A stretch of 64,000 nucleotides of DNA from assembly GCF_000187265.1 (NCBI RefSeq), contig NZ_GL698429.1, positions 1,138,929 to 1,202,928 on the forward strand, read 5' to 3'. This DNA comes from Streptococcus equinus ATCC 9812 (GTDB taxonomy: Bacteria > Bacillota > Bacilli > Lactobacillales > Streptococcaceae). Positions 39,986 through 49,813 of the stretch are shown here, in pieces (position 1 is the stretch's first letter; every line of letters starts with the position of its first letter). The notes under the pieces are model-generated. The model searched no databases. It had not been told where the DNA came from and saw only the letters and a list, made by a program, of their open reading frames with translations. The translations under genes were made by a program, and so were the position numbers.

Positions 39986-39986
39986 A

Positions 39987-40679
39987 TTAGATACGGTTAA
40001 TGTAATGAGCGCTTGGGTCTTCTTTGTGTGTCTTAAGCCAGTTTTCTTCTGCTTCCACACGTTTTAGGTAACTTGGAACAAAACTATCCACATCGACTGG
40101 TTGTAATTCTTGTCCACGTTTACCGATGGCACATGCTGATGGCAAGACGGTCATTGTTTTGGCAGTTGGCATCGCTTCTTCGATTTGTTGACAGAAATTA
40201 GCCACTTCACCGACAAACATGACCTCTTTTTCATCTTTAACAGCTTCTAAAACATCCGCAAAATTCATGTGTTGGTCTTCTTTGATAGCTTGACCATTCT
40301 TGTAAAATCCAGCATAGACATTGTTACGACGAGCATCGATAAGTGGGACAACTACTCCCTCAAAATCAGCTGCCGCAGCAAGAGCATATAGACTAGAAAC
40401 ACCAACTAAATCAATTTTTAATGTATAAGCTAGCGTTTTAGCTGTCGCAACTGCCACACGAAGTCCAGTATATGAACCTGGACCTTGAGCCACAGCAATT
40501 CTATCCAAATCAGCTGGTTTTAAGTCCACAGCTTTCATCAAAAAATCAATCGCAGGCATCAAATTAATGCTATGATTTTTCTTAATATTGACCGTAACAT
40601 CGGCTAGTAAATTTTCACCATCCAAGATGGCAACAGACAAAGCCTTACTTGAAGTATCAAAGGCTAAAACTTTCATCAT
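39987..40679 (-). CDS. tsaB: tRNA t6A modification protein TsaB
   Basis: 230 residues: VLAFDTSSKALSVAIL, GPGSYTGLRVAVATAK. Scaffold partner of TsaD without its metal site. GAGGGA precedes the ATG pair at 40679/40676. First gene of the operon, divergent from rpoY with overlapping promoters. Confidence 0.93.
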   Translation of the reverse strand: MMKVLAFDTSSKALSVAILDGENLLADVTVNIKKNHSINLMPAIDFLMKAVDLKPADLDRIAVAQGPGSYTGLRVAVATAKTLAYTLKIDLVGVSSLYALAAAADFEGVVVPLIDARRNNVYAGFYKNGQAIKEDQHMNFADVLEAVKDEKEVMFVGEVANFCQQIEEAMPTAKTMTVLPSACAIGKRGQELQPVDVDSFVPSYLKRVEAEENWLKTHKEDPSAHYINRI

Positions 40680-40693
40680 TTAAATTCCCTCAC

Positions 40694-40723
40694 TTGATTA
40701 TACTTCTTATTTTATGATATAAT
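40694..40723 (+). promoter_or_regulatory. Promoter of rpoY-rnjA
   Basis: TTGATT (40694-40699) and TATAAT (40718-40723), 18-base spacer. It overlaps a minus-strand promoter for tsaB (TTGCAA...TAAAAT). The leader to rpoY is about 130 bases. Confidence 0.6.
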
Positions 40724-40860
40724 TTTAATAATTGCAACGAATCAAGGTTAAATCAATTACTCGGAAAAAATTTAATAATAACTGGTCAAGTAGCTACAAG
40801 CTAGTTGATGTGTTTTGTGTATTTTGATTAGCCACAGGTACATTAAGAAAGGAAAAAACT

Positions 40861-41091
40861 ATGATTTATAAAGTTTTTTATCAAGAAACAAAAGAACGTA
40901 ACCCACGCCGCGAACAAACTAAAGCACTTTACTTAGAAATCGATGCGGCTAACGAACTTGAAGGACGTATCAAAACACGTAAACTCGTTGAAGAAAAAAC
41001 ACCTTACAACGTAGAATACATCGAACTTCTTTCAGACAAACACCTAGCTTACGAAAAAGAATCAGGTGCCTTTAAATTAACGGAGTTATAA
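40861..41091 (+). CDS. rpoY: RNA polymerase epsilon subunit
   Basis: 76 residues, DUF1447 family: [20 protein letters not shown] and YLEIDAANE. Small auxiliary subunit of Firmicute RNA polymerase. AAAGGAAAAA upstream. One base separates its stop from rnjA. Confidence 0.94.
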   Translation: MIYKVFYQETKERNPRREQTKALYLEIDAANELEGRIKTRKLVEEKTPYNVEYIELLSDKHLAYEKESGAFKLTEL

Positions 41092-41092
41092 C

Positions 41093-42775
41093 ATGTCTCA
41101 AATCAATTTAAAACCCGAAGAAGTTGGGGTTTATGCAATTGGTGGTCTTGGAGAAATAGGGAAAAATACTTACGGTATAGAATACCAAGATGAAATTATC
41201 ATCGTCGATGCTGGTATCAAATTCCCAGAAGATGATTTGCTCGGTATTGACTATGTCATTCCAGACTATTCATACATTGTTGACAATATCGATCGTATCA
41301 AAGGGCTTGTGATTACTCACGGGCACGAAGACCACATCGGGGGAATTCCATTCCTTTTAAAGCAAGCTAACATTCCTGTTTACGCTGGACCTTTAGCGCT
41401 TGCTCTTATCAAAGGAAAATTGGAAGAACACGGACTCTTGCGTGATGCTAAACTCTACGAAATCAATGCTAATACAGAATTGACTTTCAAAAATCTTAGC
41501 GTTACATTCTTCCGTACTACCCACTCAATTCCAGAACCTCTAGGTATCGTCGTTCACACACCTCAAGGTAAAATTGTCTGCACGGGGGATTTCAAGTTTG
41601 ACTGGACACCAGTTGGTGAACCTGCCGATATCCACCGCATGGCTGCCCTTGGGGAAGACGGTGTCCTATGTCTGCTATCTGATTCTACTAACGCAGAAAT
41701 TCCAACTTTTACAAACTCAGAAAAAGTTGTTGGACAATCTATCATGAAGATTATCGAAGGCATTCATGGTCGTATTATCTTCGCATCATTTGCTTCAAAT
41801 ATCTTCCGTCTCCAACAAGCTGCCGAAGCAGCTGTCAAAACAGGACGTAAAATCGTCGTCTTTGGTCGTTCAATGGAAAAAGCCATTGTTAACGGTATCG
41901 AACTTGGTTACATCAAAGTTCCAAAAGGAACATTCATTGAACCAAGCGAAATCAAAGATTACCATGCTAGCGAAATCTTAATCATGTGTACTGGTAGCCA
42001 AGGTGAATCAATGGCTGCGCTAGCACGTATTGCTAACGGTACACACCGCCAAGTTTCACTACAACCTGGTGACACTGTTATCTTCTCATCTAGCCCAATT
42101 CCTGGTAACACAACAAGTGTTAACAAACTTATCAACACTATCCAAGAAGCTGGTGTAGAAGTTATCCACGGTAAAGTTAACAACATCCACACATCTGGTC
42201 ACGGTGGACAACAAGAACAAAAATTGATGCTCCGCTTGATGAAACCAAAATACTTCATGCCTGTTCACGGTGAATACCGTATGCTTAAGATTCACGCAGG
42301 TTTAGGTATGGATACTGGTATTCCAAAAGAAAATATCTTTATCATGGAAAACGGTGATGTGCTAGCTCTTACAGCTAACTCAGCTCGTCGCGCTGGACAC
42401 TTCAACGCTCAAGATATTTACGTTGATGGTAATGGTATCGGTGATATTGGTGCTGCCGTACTTCGTGATCGTCGTGATCTTTCTGAAGACGGTGTCGTAC
42501 TTGCTGTTGCTACAGTTGACTTTGATAGTCAAATGATTCTTGCTGGACCAGACATTCTTAGTCGTGGTTTCATCTACATGCGTGAATCAGGTGACCTTAT
42601 CCGTGAAAGCCAACGTGTTCTTTTCAACGCTATTCGTATCGCATTGAAAAACAAAGACGCAAGTATCCAATCTGTTAACGGAGCAATTGTTAACGCACTA
42701 CGTCCATTCTTATATGAAAAAACAGAACGTGAACCAATCATTATCCCAATGATTCTCACACCTGATGATAAATAA
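41093..42775 (+). CDS. rnjA: Ribonuclease J1
   Basis: 560 residues, metallo-beta-lactamase/beta-CASP nuclease. Metal ligands are in [10 protein letters not shown] and the beta-CASP part has SGHGGQQEQ and MPVHGEYRM. 5'-3' exo- and endoribonuclease of the mRNA decay machinery. The pair rpoY-rnjA is conserved in Firmicutes. Confidence 0.96.
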   Translation: MSQINLKPEEVGVYAIGGLGEIGKNTYGIEYQDEIIIVDAGIKFPEDDLLGIDYVIPDYSYIVDNIDRIKGLVITHGHEDHIGGIPFLLKQANIPVYAGPLALALIKGKLEEHGLLRDAKLYEINANTELTFKNLSVTFFRTTHSIPEPLGIVVHTPQGKIVCTGDFKFDWTPVGEPADIHRMAALGEDGVLCLLSDSTNAEIPTFTNSEKVVGQSIMKIIEGIHGRIIFASFASNIFRLQQAAEAAVKTGRKIVVFGRSMEKAIVNGIELGYIKVPKGTFIEPSEIKDYHASEILIMCTGSQGESMAALARIANGTHRQVSLQPGDTVIFSSSPIPGNTTSVNKLINTIQEAGVEVIHGKVNNIHTSGHGGQQEQKLMLRLMKPKYFMPVHGEYRMLKIHAGLGMDTGIPKENIFIMENGDVLALTANSARRAGHFNAQDIYVDGNGIGDIGAAVLRDRRDLSEDGVVLAVATVDFDSQMILAGPDILSRGFIYMRESGDLIRESQRVLFNAIRIALKNKDASIQSVNGAIVNALRPFLYEKTEREPIIIPMILTPDDK

Positions 42776-42778
42776 AGC

Positions 42779-42812
42779 AAAAAAAGCGAGTTGATATCAA
42801 CTTGCTTTTTTA
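42779..42812 (+). terminator. Terminator of rnjA
   Basis: AGCGAGTTGATATCAACTTGCT followed by TTTTTTA. Confidence 0.75.
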
Positions 42813-42813
42813 T

Positions 42814-42855
42814 TTATCCACATTTTATCCACAAGTTGTTAACAACTTATCCACA
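42814..42855 (+). promoter_or_regulatory. Cluster of three DnaA boxes around a palindrome
   Basis: TTATCCACA occurs exactly at 42814-42822, 42825-42833 and 42847-42855, all in one orientation. Spacing is 11 and 22 bases, keeping them on one face of the helix. The perfect palindrome AAGTTGTTAACAACTT (42833-42848) fills the gap. No dnaA or dnaN is near, so this is not a normal oriC. Confidence 0.8.
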
Positions 42856-42862
42856 ACTGTTT

Positions 42863-42888
42863 AAAAGACCTAGATATTCTAGGCCTTT
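42863..42888 (-). terminator. Terminator of the LysM-CHAP gene
   Basis: CCTAGA-ATA-TCTAGG followed on the minus strand by TCTTTT. Confidence 0.55.
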
Positions 42889-42896
42889 TCCATTTA

Positions 42897-43548
42897 TCAT
42901 AAATTTTTTGGATAGATATAACTAACTTCTCCAGCTATTTTACTATTTGTCGGATCAAACCACCCACGGTAGTTATCTATCCACTGTTTATTTCCATAAT
43001 TTGATTCCAGCACTTGAATTTGGCCAGAAGTATTGACGGCAGTCACGTAGGCAACATGCCCGTAACTATTAGGATCAGTCCAGCAAACAACCGCTCCCAC
43101 TTCTGTTTGACTGCTGACAACAAATCCCTGACTAGCTGCGTTAGCTGACCAATCACCAGCATTTCCCCACCAATTGCTTGCCCAGGTTGCTAGCTGCTTA
43201 ACACCCCAAGTACACATTGACCAACAGGGTATGTATTGTCTGTTTGGGCTAAATTTGATGCCAATTGGCTAGCCTCACTAGATTCACTGTTAACAAGTTC
43301 GTCACAAATAGATCAATCGGCGTTTTATCAGGAATCTGCAAAAACCTGACCAGGAAAAATAGTGTCATAAATTGACATGCCACTCAATGCTGCTAAGTCA
43401 TAAACACTCAAGCCGTACATCTGCGCTACACTATAAAATGAATCGCCATTTTGAATCGTATAAGTGTCTGCTTTTACATCTGCTTGAGAAAGCAATACCA
43501 CACCTGCTAATGCAGCTGTTGCTAGTGTTAATATTTTTTGTAGTTCAT
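42897..43548 (-). pseudogene. Frameshifted LysM-CHAP peptidoglycan hydrolase
   Basis: The remnant starts at the ATG at 43548 (AAGGGGGATTTTT upstream). A run of six A in MNYKK puts it out of frame at once; seven A would restore MNYKKILTLATAALAGVV, a signal peptide. A LysM domain follows (DTYTIQNGDSFYSVAQMYG), then stop codons near 43335. A linker and a CHAP domain (QCTWGVKQLATWASNWWG, GHVAYVTAV, ESNYGN) continue in another frame to the stop at 42897. The catalytic Cys, His and Asn-like residues of CHAP are intact, so decay is recent. It would have been a secreted wall amidase or endopeptidase. Confidence 0.85.
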
Positions 43549-43647
43549 AAAAATCCCCCTTTACGCTTACCAGTATAGCAGTCAAATATTACAAAAAATA
43601 TAAAGATATGTAAACGCTGTATTTCATTACCTACCATCTTTGAAACA

Positions 43648-43675
43648 AAAAAACTGCCCTCAGGCAGTTTTTTAA
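43648..43675 (-). terminator. Terminator of gltD
   Basis: AAACTGCC-TGAGG-GGCAGTTT, T-runs on both sides. Confidence 0.8.
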
Positions 43676-43678
43676 GAT

Positions 43679-45118
43679 TTATTGAGCAACCATGATACGA
43701 AGACCTTGGTCGATTTTTTCTGCGGCTTTACGTCCTTCACGAATTCCCCAAATCACAAGACTTGGACCACGACGCGCATCACCAGCAACAAAGACTCGAT
43801 CATTATTGGTTGAATAATCATCATAAACACTTTGAACGCCAAATTGGTCAAAGAGTGATTTTTCAGCACCAGTGAATCCCATCGCCAATAAAACAAGGTC
43901 AGCTTTAATGATTTCTTCAGTACCTTCAATTGGTTTGAAACCAGGCCCAACTTTGATTGTCTTCGCTGCGATGACTTGACCACGATCTGCACCAATCAAT
44001 TCTGTTGTTGATGTCGCATAAGTCGTCAACTCAGTATCTTGAACAAAGTTTGCTTCTTCTTGTCCGTAACCAATACGTTTAATCATTGGATATTGCGGCC
44101 AAGGATTTGTTGGAAGACGTTTTTCTGGTGGTTCTGGAGTAATTTCAAGTTGTTTAACACTTGCTGCTCCAAAACGAATAGCTGTACCGATACAGTCGTT
44201 ACCAGTATCACCGCCACCGATAACAAGAACGTGTTTTCCTTCAAGCGTTGGACCAAGTTTTTTATTATCAGAAGCAAGAACATTCTTAGTAGTTTCTGTT
44301 AGGAAATCAACCGCAAAACGGACACCAGTCAAATGACGACCAGGAACATTTAAATCACGTGGAACACTTGCACCTGTTGCAAGAACAACACGATCAAATT
44401 TTTTCAACAAATCATCAGCAGTCACATCACGTCCAACTTCTGTATTTGCCACAAAATTGATGCCAAGTTTTTCCATAAGATCAATACGGCGTTGAACAAC
44501 TTCTTTATCCAACTTCATATTTGGAATACCGTACATCAAAAGGCCTCCAAAACGATCACTGCGTTCATAAACGGTCACGCTATGACCAAGTTTATTGAGG
44601 CGCCATGCAGCTGACAAACCTGCAGGACCTGAACCGATAACCGCTACCTTAAAGCCGGTACGAGCAGCTGGTTTTCCTGATTCTTCAACCCAACCCTTTT
44701 CAAATGCAGTGTCAATGATGAAACGTTCGTTATCATGAATAGTCACTCCAGAGCCATTGAGGCCTTCTGTACAGCCTTTTTCACATGGAGCTGGACAAAC
44801 ACGTCCAGTCATCTCTGGAAACGGATTAGTGCGTGATAAACGCTCAAATGCACGCTTATAATCTCCTTTGTAAAGAAGATCATTCCATTCAGGAATCAAA
44901 TTATCATTTGGGCACCCTGAAACTGCACGACCACCGCCATAAAACTGTCCAGAATGGCAGAACGGAATTCCACAAGACATACAACGTGCAGCTTGTTTTT
45001 GACGTTCTTCTTCTGTCAGTGGCACTTGCAGTTCTTCAAAGTCCAAGATGCGTTCAGCAACAGGACGAAACGGATTATCTTTTCGATCATATTTCAAAAA
45101 ACCAAATGGATTAGCCAT
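43679..45118 (-). CDS. gltD: Glutamate synthase (NADPH) small subunit
   Basis: 479 residues. The N-terminal cysteine-rich part (CMSCGIPFC, CPAPCEKGC) carries FeS clusters. Two Rossmann motifs bind FAD (VIGSGPAGLSAAWRL) and NADPH (VIGGGDTGNDC). Feeds electrons to GltB. Only 1 base separates it from gltB, so the pair is co-translated. Confidence 0.96.
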   Translation of the reverse strand: MANPFGFLKYDRKDNPFRPVAERILDFEELQVPLTEEERQKQAARCMSCGIPFCHSGQFYGGGRAVSGCPNDNLIPEWNDLLYKGDYKRAFERLSRTNPFPEMTGRVCPAPCEKGCTEGLNGSGVTIHDNERFIIDTAFEKGWVEESGKPAARTGFKVAVIGSGPAGLSAAWRLNKLGHSVTVYERSDRFGGLLMYGIPNMKLDKEVVQRRIDLMEKLGINFVANTEVGRDVTADDLLKKFDRVVLATGASVPRDLNVPGRHLTGVRFAVDFLTETTKNVLASDNKKLGPTLEGKHVLVIGGGDTGNDCIGTAIRFGAASVKQLEITPEPPEKRLPTNPWPQYPMIKRIGYGQEEANFVQDTELTTYATSTTELIGADRGQVIAAKTIKVGPGFKPIEGTEEIIKADLVLLAMGFTGAEKSLFDQFGVQSVYDDYSTNNDRVFVAGDARRGPSLVIWGIREGRKAAEKIDQGLRIMVAQ

Positions 45119-45119
45119 T

Positions 45120-48100
45120 TTATTTACCTCCTGTTACTTTTGCGAGAAGTTCTTCTTTTTCAGCAGCTGTTTCTGCACCACCTGTAGCAATTTCAAAGGT
45201 ACGCAACTCAAGTTCATCACCTTCAAGACCTGTATCTGATAGCGCGTATTCAATGTTATTGATTTCGTGGAATTCAGTTGGGTAAACTTTAATGAATTTA
45301 TCAACTTCTTGTGCCCAGTTATCAAGCAAACGTTTTGCCTTGGCACTACCAGTGTATTCATAATGTTTTTGAATCATATCTACCAAGATATCATCGCCAC
45401 GAGTTTCACCCACTTTATAGAGGTCAACCATTTGATGATTTACTTTTTCAGCAAAATCGCCATCAACATCATAAACATAAGCAACACCACCACTCATACC
45501 AGCAGCAAAGTTACGTCCTGTTGTACCAAGGATAACAGCAACACCACCAGTCATATACTCACAACCGTGGGCTCCAACACCTTCGACAACAACTTTCGCA
45601 CCTGAGTTACGAACACAGAAACGTTCACCAGCACGTCCAGCGAAGTAAGCTTCACCTTTAACCGCACCAAAGAGAGCAACATTACCAACAATTGGTGAAT
45701 TTTCAATATCATAAGCTGCATCATGTGGTGGTTTCACAATCAAGCGACCACCTGACATTGATTTAGCAATATAGTCATTAGCTTCACCAACCAAAGTCAA
45801 TTCCATACCTTGTGTAATAAAGCTTGCAAATGATTGTCCAGCAATTCCCGTGTATTCATATTTAATCAAACCAGGTTCAACTGAGTAGTTACCATAACGT
45901 TCAGCCATCCAACCTGCCATACGAGCACCAACTGCACGTTGAACGTTGTTGATTGATTCTTTAACTGTTACACTTATTCCACTATCAACAGCAGCTTTGG
46001 CAAATCCATCCAATTCTTTCCATTGACGTGCATCTGCAAATGGGTCTTCTGTCTTACGTTCGATAGGGTAAGCTGTTCCAAGCATGCGAGAGAAATCAAG
46101 TGATTTAGCTTTACCTTTTGGAATGAATTTAGCTTTCAAGATTTCTGAATGACCGACCATTTCATCGACAGAACGGAATCCAAGCTCAGCCATGTATTCA
46201 CGCAATTCTTCTGCCATAAACATCATCATGTTGATGACATGTTCAGGCTTACCAGCAAAATGTTTACGAAGTTCAGGATTTTGAGTAGCTACACCAACTG
46301 GACAAGTATTAAGTGAGCAAACACGCATCATAACACATCCAATTGAAACCAGGGTAAGACTCGCAAATGAATATTCTTCAGCTCCAAGGAGTGTTGCAAT
46401 AGCCACATCACGTCCTGTCATTAATTTACCATCTGTTTCAAGCGTCATGCGTTGACGTAGGCGGTTAAGTGACAATGTTTGGTGTGCTTCAGCCAATCCC
46501 ATTTCCCATGGAAGACCGGCATCACGGACAGAGTTACGTGGAGAAGCTCCAGTACCACCGTCATAACCAGAAATGACAACTTTATCCGCACCAGCTTTAA
46601 CACAACCTGTAGCGATTGTACCAACACCAGTACTTGAAACCAATTTAACATTGATTTTAGCGTATGGGTTAATTGCTTTAAGGTCATAAATCAATTGTGC
46701 CAAATCTTCAATTGAGTAAATATCATGGTGAGGTGGTGGTGAAATCAAACGAACACCAGGCGTTGCACCACGGATTTCAGCAACCCAAGGGAAGACTTTT
46801 TGACCAGGCAATTGACCACCTTCACCAGGTTTTGCACCTTGTGCTAACTTGATTTGAATTTCTTCAGCAGACGTAAGATATTCAGCATTGACACCGAAAC
46901 GTCCTGAAGCGACTTGTTTAATCTTTGAATTCAAATTACGACCATCTGGCTGAACTTTGAAACGATTACGATTTTCGCCACCTTCACCAGAGTTTGATTT
47001 AGCTCCGATTGAGTTCATAGCTTCTGCGATTGTTTCGTGCGCTTCTTTTGAAAGTGAACCAAAACTCATGGCACCCACTTTGAAACGTTTAACGATACTT
47101 TGAGCAGGTTCAACTTCTGAAAGGGCAACTTTTGGTCGATTTGAATTGAATTCCCAAATTGAACGAAGAGTTGTTGGTGTTGCCAAAGCCTCTTTATCTA
47201 ATTCAGCGGTGTATTCTTTAAAGAGCTTGTAATCACCTTTTCGAACAGCCTGTTGGAAATTATAAATAGTATGCGGATTGAAGAGGTGGTATTCTCCATC
47301 TGCTTTAAACTGATAGATACCGCCACTTTGCAAATAGTCATCTTTACGAGGACCAAAAGCATCTTCCATACGTTGAAGATATTCTTTTTCGATTTGATCC
47401 AGTGACAAGCCACCAATACGTGTCACAGTACCTGTAAAGTACTTGTTAACAACTTCATCAGAAAGTCCTACTGCTTCAAACAGTTGAGCACCTTTATAAC
47501 CGAGAATTGTAGAAATCCCCATACGACTCATGACTTTGACAATACCTTTTTCAGCTGCTTTACGGTATTTTTCAAATGCAAGTTCATCTTTACCGTATTC
47601 TTTTAGTGTCGCATAAGCGCCATAAGGATGAACAGCCGCTGCACCATAACCTACTAAAGTAGCAAAATGATGAACTTCAATAGCTTCCGCAGTATCAACC
47701 ACAATTGAGAATTGGCTAGCTTTACCTTTTCCAACCATATAGTTATTCAAACCAGAAACTGCTAACAACATTGGAATAGTTGTTTGATTTTCTTTAACAT
47801 TTCGGTCTGAAAGAATGATAATCTTGCTACCTTTATCAATAGCTTTTTCAGCAGATATAAACAGATTTTCCAAAGCACGTTGCAAACGATTTTGTGATGG
47901 TTTTACCAGATCATAGACAGTAGACAAAGTCGTTGCACGATAGCGATCATCTGTCAAATTGGAGATTTTTGCAAAATCTTGTGTTGAGAGGACAGGACTA
48001 TCGATTTTCACTTTAACACAATTGGCTGCACCATCTTCCTTGAAATTACCATCCCCACCAAGATAAACACTTGTTGATACGACGATTTGTTCACGAATAG

Positions 48101-49637
48101 CATCAATCGGTGGATTTGTAACTTGCGCAAATTGTTGTTTAAAGAAAGTGAAAAGAGACTGACTCTTATTAGAAAGCATAGCCAACGGGCTATCGAATCC
48201 CATTGAAATAACTGGTTCTTCGCCTCTTTCAGACATTGGGAGAATAACCGTACGAATGACTTCTTCGTTGTATCCGTAAGCTTTCCACATTGTTTCAATG
48301 TCATTTGCTTCTTGGTTTAGCTCAGCTGCTTCAAAGTCATTAAGATGTGCAATGTTTTCTTCAACCCATTCTTTATATGGATGTTGTGCAGCATAATAAG
48401 CTTTGACTTCTTCATTACGCATCAATTTACCAGAAGTAGTATCAATCAACATCATATTACCAGGGCCAAGCACACCTTTTTCGATAACACAACTTGGTTC
48501 AAGATCAACTACACCAGATTCACTTGAACAAATCAAGAAATTGTCTTTAGTAAGTGAATATCGGCTAGGACGCAAACCATTACGGTCCAAGCGAGCACCA
48601 ACCATATCACCATCTGTAAAGACAAGCGCAGCTGGACCATCCCACGGAGCAACAAAACTTGACGCATACTCGTAAAATGCCTTAAGATCATCTGAAAGCC
48701 CCGATTCATCACCCCAAGCCTCAGGCACCATCATCAAAAGACTTTGTGGAATATCACGACCATTACGATAAAGATACTCTAGACAGTTTTCCAACTTAGC
48801 AGAATCAGAATTTTCTTCATTGTAAATTTCAATCTGGTGGCTATGCATCCAATTTTCAGCACCACGAAGCGTATTAATTTCACCGTTATGCGCTAAAAAT
48901 CGGAAAGGCTGCGCACGATCCCAAGATGGGAAAGTATTTGTTGAAAAGCGTGAGTGTGTCAAAGCGATGTGGGATTTAAAATGCTCATCTTGCAAATCAG
49001 GATAAAATAGCCCTACTTGAAAAGCATGAAGCATCCCTTTGTACACAATTGTCTTACTTGAAAGTGAACAAATGAAAAATTCATCTGCTGAGAAACTCTT
49101 TTCAAGCTGACGACGTAAACGGAATAATTTGTCTTCAAAATCCCGACCAGCTTTAGTATCAGCAGGCTTTTTAACAAAAAATTGAACAAAACTTGGCATG
49201 ATTTCCTGCGCTGCAGGACCACAATTATCATAATTAAATGGCACATCACGCGTCATCAAAACATGAAAACCAGCCGACTCAATTTCTGCTTTAACAGCCT
49301 CTAAAAGACTATCTTTAGCCTCAGTTTCCTGAGGTAAAAATAGCTGTGCGACTGCATAATCACCTTTTTTAGGTAATTCATAACCTGCTTCTTTTGCCTT
49401 TTCTTGGAAAAATTCATCAGGCAAAGCGAGCAGCATTCCAGCACCGTCACCAGTATCAGGTTCTGCACCTGTACCACCACGGTGATTCATACGTGTCAAC
49501 ATCGTCAAAGCATAATCAATCAACGCATGACTTGCTTTTCCATCAAGCTGTGCAACAAACCCCATACCACAGGCATCTGACTCAAAAGATGGATCCCAAA
49601 GCGTTGTCTGCTGCGCCCTCAAAGCACTTTCATTCAT
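45120..49637 (-). CDS. gltB: Glutamate synthase (NADPH) large subunit
   Basis: 1505 residues. The class II amidotransferase domain starts at the Cys in DACGMGF after a short propeptide. The central domain (about 470-800), the FMN-binding synthase domain (GGTGASPRNSVRDAG) with the 3Fe-4S cysteines (CVMMRVCSLNTCPVG) and the C-terminal beta-helix follow. Makes two glutamates from glutamine and 2-oxoglutarate. Start at 49637 (MNESALR) behind AGGAGTAAGAGCT. The promoter carries a dyad operator. Confidence 0.96.
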   Translation of the reverse strand: MNESALRAQQTTLWDPSFESDACGMGFVAQLDGKASHALIDYALTMLTRMNHRGGTGAEPDTGDGAGMLLALPDEFFQEKAKEAGYELPKKGDYAVAQLFLPQETEAKDSLLEAVKAEIESAGFHVLMTRDVPFNYDNCGPAAQEIMPSFVQFFVKKPADTKAGRDFEDKLFRLRRQLEKSFSADEFFICSLSSKTIVYKGMLHAFQVGLFYPDLQDEHFKSHIALTHSRFSTNTFPSWDRAQPFRFLAHNGEINTLRGAENWMHSHQIEIYNEENSDSAKLENCLEYLYRNGRDIPQSLLMMVPEAWGDESGLSDDLKAFYEYASSFVAPWDGPAALVFTDGDMVGARLDRNGLRPSRYSLTKDNFLICSSESGVVDLEPSCVIEKGVLGPGNMMLIDTTSGKLMRNEEVKAYYAAQHPYKEWVEENIAHLNDFEAAELNQEANDIETMWKAYGYNEEVIRTVILPMSERGEEPVISMGFDSPLAMLSNKSQSLFTFFKQQFAQVTNPPIDAIREQIVVSTSVYLGGDGNFKEDGAANCVKVKIDSPVLSTQDFAKISNLTDDRYRATTLSTVYDLVKPSQNRLQRALENLFISAEKAIDKGSKIIILSDRNVKENQTTIPMLLAVSGLNNYMVGKGKASQFSIVVDTAEAIEVHHFATLVGYGAAAVHPYGAYATLKEYGKDELAFEKYRKAAEKGIVKVMSRMGISTILGYKGAQLFEAVGLSDEVVNKYFTGTVTRIGGLSLDQIEKEYLQRMEDAFGPRKDDYLQSGGIYQFKADGEYHLFNPHTIYNFQQAVRKGDYKLFKEYTAELDKEALATPTTLRSIWEFNSNRPKVALSEVEPAQSIVKRFKVGAMSFGSLSKEAHETIAEAMNSIGAKSNSGEGGENRNRFKVQPDGRNLNSKIKQVASGRFGVNAEYLTSAEEIQIKLAQGAKPGEGGQLPGQKVFPWVAEIRGATPGVRLISPPPHHDIYSIEDLAQLIYDLKAINPYAKINVKLVSSTGVGTIATGCVKAGADKVVISGYDGGTGASPRNSVRDAGLPWEMGLAEAHQTLSLNRLRQRMTLETDGKLMTGRDVAIATLLGAEEYSFASLTLVSIGCVMMRVCSLNTCPVGVATQNPELRKHFAGKPEHVINMMMFMAEELREYMAELGFRSVDEMVGHSEILKAKFIPKGKAKSLDFSRMLGTAYPIERKTEDPFADARQWKELDGFAKAAVDSGISVTVKESINNVQRAVGARMAGWMAERYGNYSVEPGLIKYEYTGIAGQSFASFITQGMELTLVGEANDYIAKSMSGGRLIVKPPHDAAYDIENSPIVGNVALFGAVKGEAYFAGRAGERFCVRNSGAKVVVEGVGAHGCEYMTGGVAVILGTTGRNFAAGMSGGVAYVYDVDGDFAEKVNHQMVDLYKVGETRGDDILVDMIQKHYEYTGSAKAKRLLDNWAQEVDKFIKVYPTEFHEINNIEYALSDTGLEGDELELRTFEIATGGAETAAEKEELLAKVTGGK

Positions 49638-49680
49638 AGCTCTTACTCCTATCATCAATACAAACAGCTCAAAATAGTCT

Positions 49681-49737
49681 AACTATTCTGAATATTTATC
49701 TTATATTATACCACATTCCTGTTATTTAGAATAGTTC
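49681..49737 (-). promoter_or_regulatory. gltB promoter with paired inverted sites
   Basis: The minus-strand -10 TATAAT is at 49705-49710 and there is no good -35. AACTATTCTGAATATT (49681-49696) and its near-copy on the other strand, AACTATTCTAAATAAC (49737-49722), flank the box. Paired sites in opposite orientation suggest a regulator such as a LysR-type activator or other dimer. The protein is not identified. Confidence 0.6.
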
Positions 49738-49780
49738 TTATTAAAACTTTCTAAATTGAGAATGTGGTTTTTGGTAAAAA

Positions 49781-49807
49781 AAAGACAGCTAGAAGCTGTC
49801 TTTTTAC
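49781..49807 (-). terminator. Terminator of glnA
   Basis: AAAGACAGCT-TCTA-AGCTGTCTTT stem; T-run on both strands. Confidence 0.85.
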
Positions 49808-49813
49808 TACTTC

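Noticed and set aside
42814..42855. DnaA-box cluster as the replication origin oriC
   Set aside because: No dnaA/dnaN, AT-rich unwinding element or origin-typical genes are near.
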